Shown in pieces: positions 62,625 to 64,000 of a stretch of DNA of 64,000 nucleotides. The first letter of the stretch is position 1. Each line of letters begins with the position of its first letter. The position numbers were made by a program, and so were the translations under genes. The notes under the pieces were generated by a model. It was not told the DNA's origin. It made no database searches and saw only the letters and a program-made list of their open reading frames with translations. This DNA is from Glutamicibacter arilaitensis Re117 (lineage in GTDB: Bacteria; Actinomycetota; Actinomycetes; Actinomycetales; Micrococcaceae). The stretch covers positions 3,596,001-3,660,000 of the forward strand of contig NC_014550.1 in the NCBI RefSeq assembly GCF_000197735.1, given 5' to 3'.

Positions 62625-63080
62625 TCAGGCGCTCCTTTGCGAGTTTCGCAGCCCGTCCAGTTCCGCGATCTCGTTGAACTTCCTATTCGAGTAGTTCACC
62701 GCGACATACCAGGACGCCGCGACCACCAGGTGCATAAGCGTCACCGTCAATGCGGTCCCCCAGTCCTCGGCGAAGAACCACTGCACCACGGCAGAGGCCA
62801 GAACGGCCGCAACGCCGATCACCTGGGCGATACGGCAGAATCCCGGCTTGGCCCGGCCGATCAAGAAGGTCAGGAACCCGAGAACGAGAATCGGCGGGGC
62901 GGTGAAACGCACGATGTGGATGAAGTCCAGGTTCTGGAACAAGCCGCCGGAGTACTCCATGGATGCGCCAATGACCCTGGCAATGAAATAGGCCAAGACG
63001 CTCAGCGACATGGCTCCGAAAGCCGCAATCACCACCTGGGCGAAATTGAACGGCATCTTGAATCTAACGTCAGCCTGCAT
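62625..63080 (-). CDS. DUF6069-like four-helix membrane protein, copy 2
   Basis: A 151-aa paralogue of the protein at 55234-55671, with MPFNFAQVVIAAFGAMSLS, an LGFLTFLIGRAKPGFCRIAQ helix and four membrane segments. The two genes lie on either side of the IS-rich stretch, same strand. AAAGGGGATGATTCGCG precedes ATG 63080. Function unknown. Confidence 0.7.
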   Translation of the reverse strand: MQADVRFKMPFNFAQVVIAAFGAMSLSVLAYFIARVIGASMEYSGGLFQNLDFIHIVRFTAPPILVLGFLTFLIGRAKPGFCRIAQVIGVAAVLASAVVQWFFAEDWGTALTVTLMHLVVAASWYVAVNYSNRKFNEIAELDGLRNSQRSA

Positions 63081-63201
63081 CGCGAATCATCCCCTTTTAC
63101 GGCGAATTCGAGCTGAACCGGTAGTTCCACTGTACGCCCGCTGGCGGCAAATGGATCCCGGTGATTTTCCACTGCTTTCGCCCCTCACCGGCACGCAGCC
63201 G

Positions 63202-63534
63202 CTAGTTCGGGCCGAGCACCAGGAACAGCGCATATCCGCCCAGCGCACAAAGCGCCAGCGTGGTCATCAGCGCCGCCACCACGTCCGCCTGGACCTTCTC
63301 GTGCTTGACCCCGAGGGCCATGCGCCGATAGCGCGCACGCTGCGAGAGCAGGATCCCCAGAGCCATCGACGAGGACACCGCGATCAGCAGGATCATGCCG
63401 ATGCCGTAGTGCGGCAGCCAACGCAGGAAAACGGCCGAGACCACGAGAAATGAAACCATTGCCCGGTTCCACGCGAAGACGGTGCGCTCTGGCTGCAACC
63501 CCGGGTCGCTGATCTCGATGGGCTCTTTCATCAC
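63202..63534 (-). CDS. DUF202 family membrane protein
   Basis: A 110-aa protein with three helices and the DUF202 start LQPERTVFAWNRAMVSFLVV (Gln-Pro-Glu-Arg-Thr...Ala-Trp). The gene upstream encodes a longer relative, and the two overlap by 4 bases (ATGA), so they are a coupled pair, as commonly found for YidG/YidH-type genes. Function unknown. Confidence 0.85.
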   Translation of the reverse strand: MMKEPIEISDPGLQPERTVFAWNRAMVSFLVVSAVFLRWLPHYGIGMILLIAVSSSMALGILLSQRARYRRMALGVKHEKVQADVVAALMTTLALCALGGYALFLVLGPN

Positions 63535-63914
63535 GAGCTGAGGGACCAGAAAATCATGGCGATCGCTGCCAGTGAGGCCACCACGGCACCGAATGCCAGC
63601 AGCGGGACAATGGCGGGAATCGGCAACGGCCGGCCGGTGCGCATGCTGCGTTCCACGCGGACCCAGCGCACGGCTGCACCGGCGGCAATCAGGATGCCGA
63701 CGCCGATCACCAGCACCGCCAGCCAGGTGCGAACTGGCGACGGGAAGGCCTCTGCGGCGAAGGCCTCCAGCGCTGTGCCGCCCGCGAGGAATGCCAATGA
63801 GGTGCGGATCCAGGCCAAGAATGTGCGCTCGTTGGCAAGGGTGAAGCGCGGGTCAGGTTCACTGCCCTGCGGCAATAGCCAGCGTGAAATCCGGCTGCGT
63901 TCTGGCTCGGCCAT
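63531..63914 (-). CDS. YidH/DUF202 family membrane protein
   Basis: A 127-aa protein with a polar start, then DPRFTLANERTFLAWIRTSLAFLAGG (shown in part: LANERTFLAWIRTSLAFLAG), the hallmark of YidH, and three helices. First gene of the pair. The ATG at 63914 is preceded by AAGGAGGGTC. Function unknown; the family is sometimes linked to respiratory or envelope stress, which the sequence cannot confirm. Confidence 0.88.
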   Translation of the reverse strand: MAEPERSRISRWLLPQGSEPDPRFTLANERTFLAWIRTSLAFLAGGTALEAFAAEAFPSPVRTWLAVLVIGVGILIAAGAAVRWVRVERSMRTGRPLPIPAIVPLLAFGAVVASLAAIAMIFWSLSS

Positions 63915-64000
63915 GACCCTCCTTGGTTTGCATCGTTGCTATGAGCATACCCAACCGATTATCGGCTAAACCTATTTAGTTGGTTGATAAAAACAGTTTT

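Overview
The window comes from a high-GC actinobacterium, most likely Micrococcaceae (Arthrobacter/Glutamicibacter type). The evidence is the codon use, IdeR/DtxR-type iron boxes, an LAXTG-type wall-sorting signal, an accA1/accD1-like acyl-CoA carboxylase operon, and ISL3 and IS481 elements. This placement is inference; there is no rRNA or tRNA in the window to confirm it.

Layout. 1-5.8 kb: a sodium:solute symporter (cut by the window edge) with a tiny partner protein, a PucR regulator, purU, a GntR regulator, and a scar where a BCCT transporter and an MFS transporter were both cut at the same point. 5.8-6.7 kb: ABM-domain and ASCH-domain proteins. 6.8-25 kb: a cell-surface region with (i) an ECF sigma factor fused to an anti-sigma zinc finger, membrane segments and a Pro/Thr/Glu stalk, (ii) a tightly coupled operon (PIG-L deacetylase, ATP-grasp ligase, GT2 synthase, anchored glycosidase-like protein) that looks like an amino-sugar exopolysaccharide system, (iii) a nested pair of ISL3 elements with an 8-bp target duplication, (iv) a 1576-aa adhesin with Cna/SdrD-type domains, a long repeat stalk and an LADTG sorting signal, and (v) a MalT-like LuxR regulator broken by one in-frame TAG. 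25.7-34 kb: allantoin/glyoxylate catabolism (hyi, glxR, gcl, allB in one direction; an NCS1 permease with a C7-tract frameshift and an Asp/Glu-type racemase in the other). 34-37.5 kb: paralogues of earlier small genes, an SDR protein and a DUF488 protein. 37.7-41.7 kb: an iron-boxed siderophore ABC transporter. 42-44.5 kb: an MFS exporter and a lipoprotein beta-carbonic anhydrase. 44.8-50.4 kb: a TetR-regulated operon of methylcrotonyl-CoA-carboxylase type with MaoC and CitE-like enzymes. 50.5-64 kb: a worn, IS-rich stretch with an MFS gene split by about 1.9 kb of foreign DNA, a gtrA gene split by a third ISL3 copy, a decayed IS5 transposase, an IS481-type element, and small membrane proteins (DUF6069, DUF202).

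How it works together. Allantoin would be imported by the NCS1 permease, racemised, opened by AllB, and its glyoxylate carried to glycerate by Gcl, GlxR and Hyi; allantoate amidohydrolase and ureidoglycolate enzymes are not in the window. The PucR regulator fits control of this pathway. The surface region suggests control of matrix polysaccharide and adhesin by an envelope-sensing sigma factor: a 13-bp sequence is shared upstream of the sigma gene and the adhesin gene.

The signals I consider most likely to be undescribed are: three copies of a short intergenic element with a promoter-like box, a conserved core and an intrinsic terminator (candidate small RNA family); the PIG-L/ATP-grasp/GT2/glycosidase operon; and the sigma-factor/stalk fusion.
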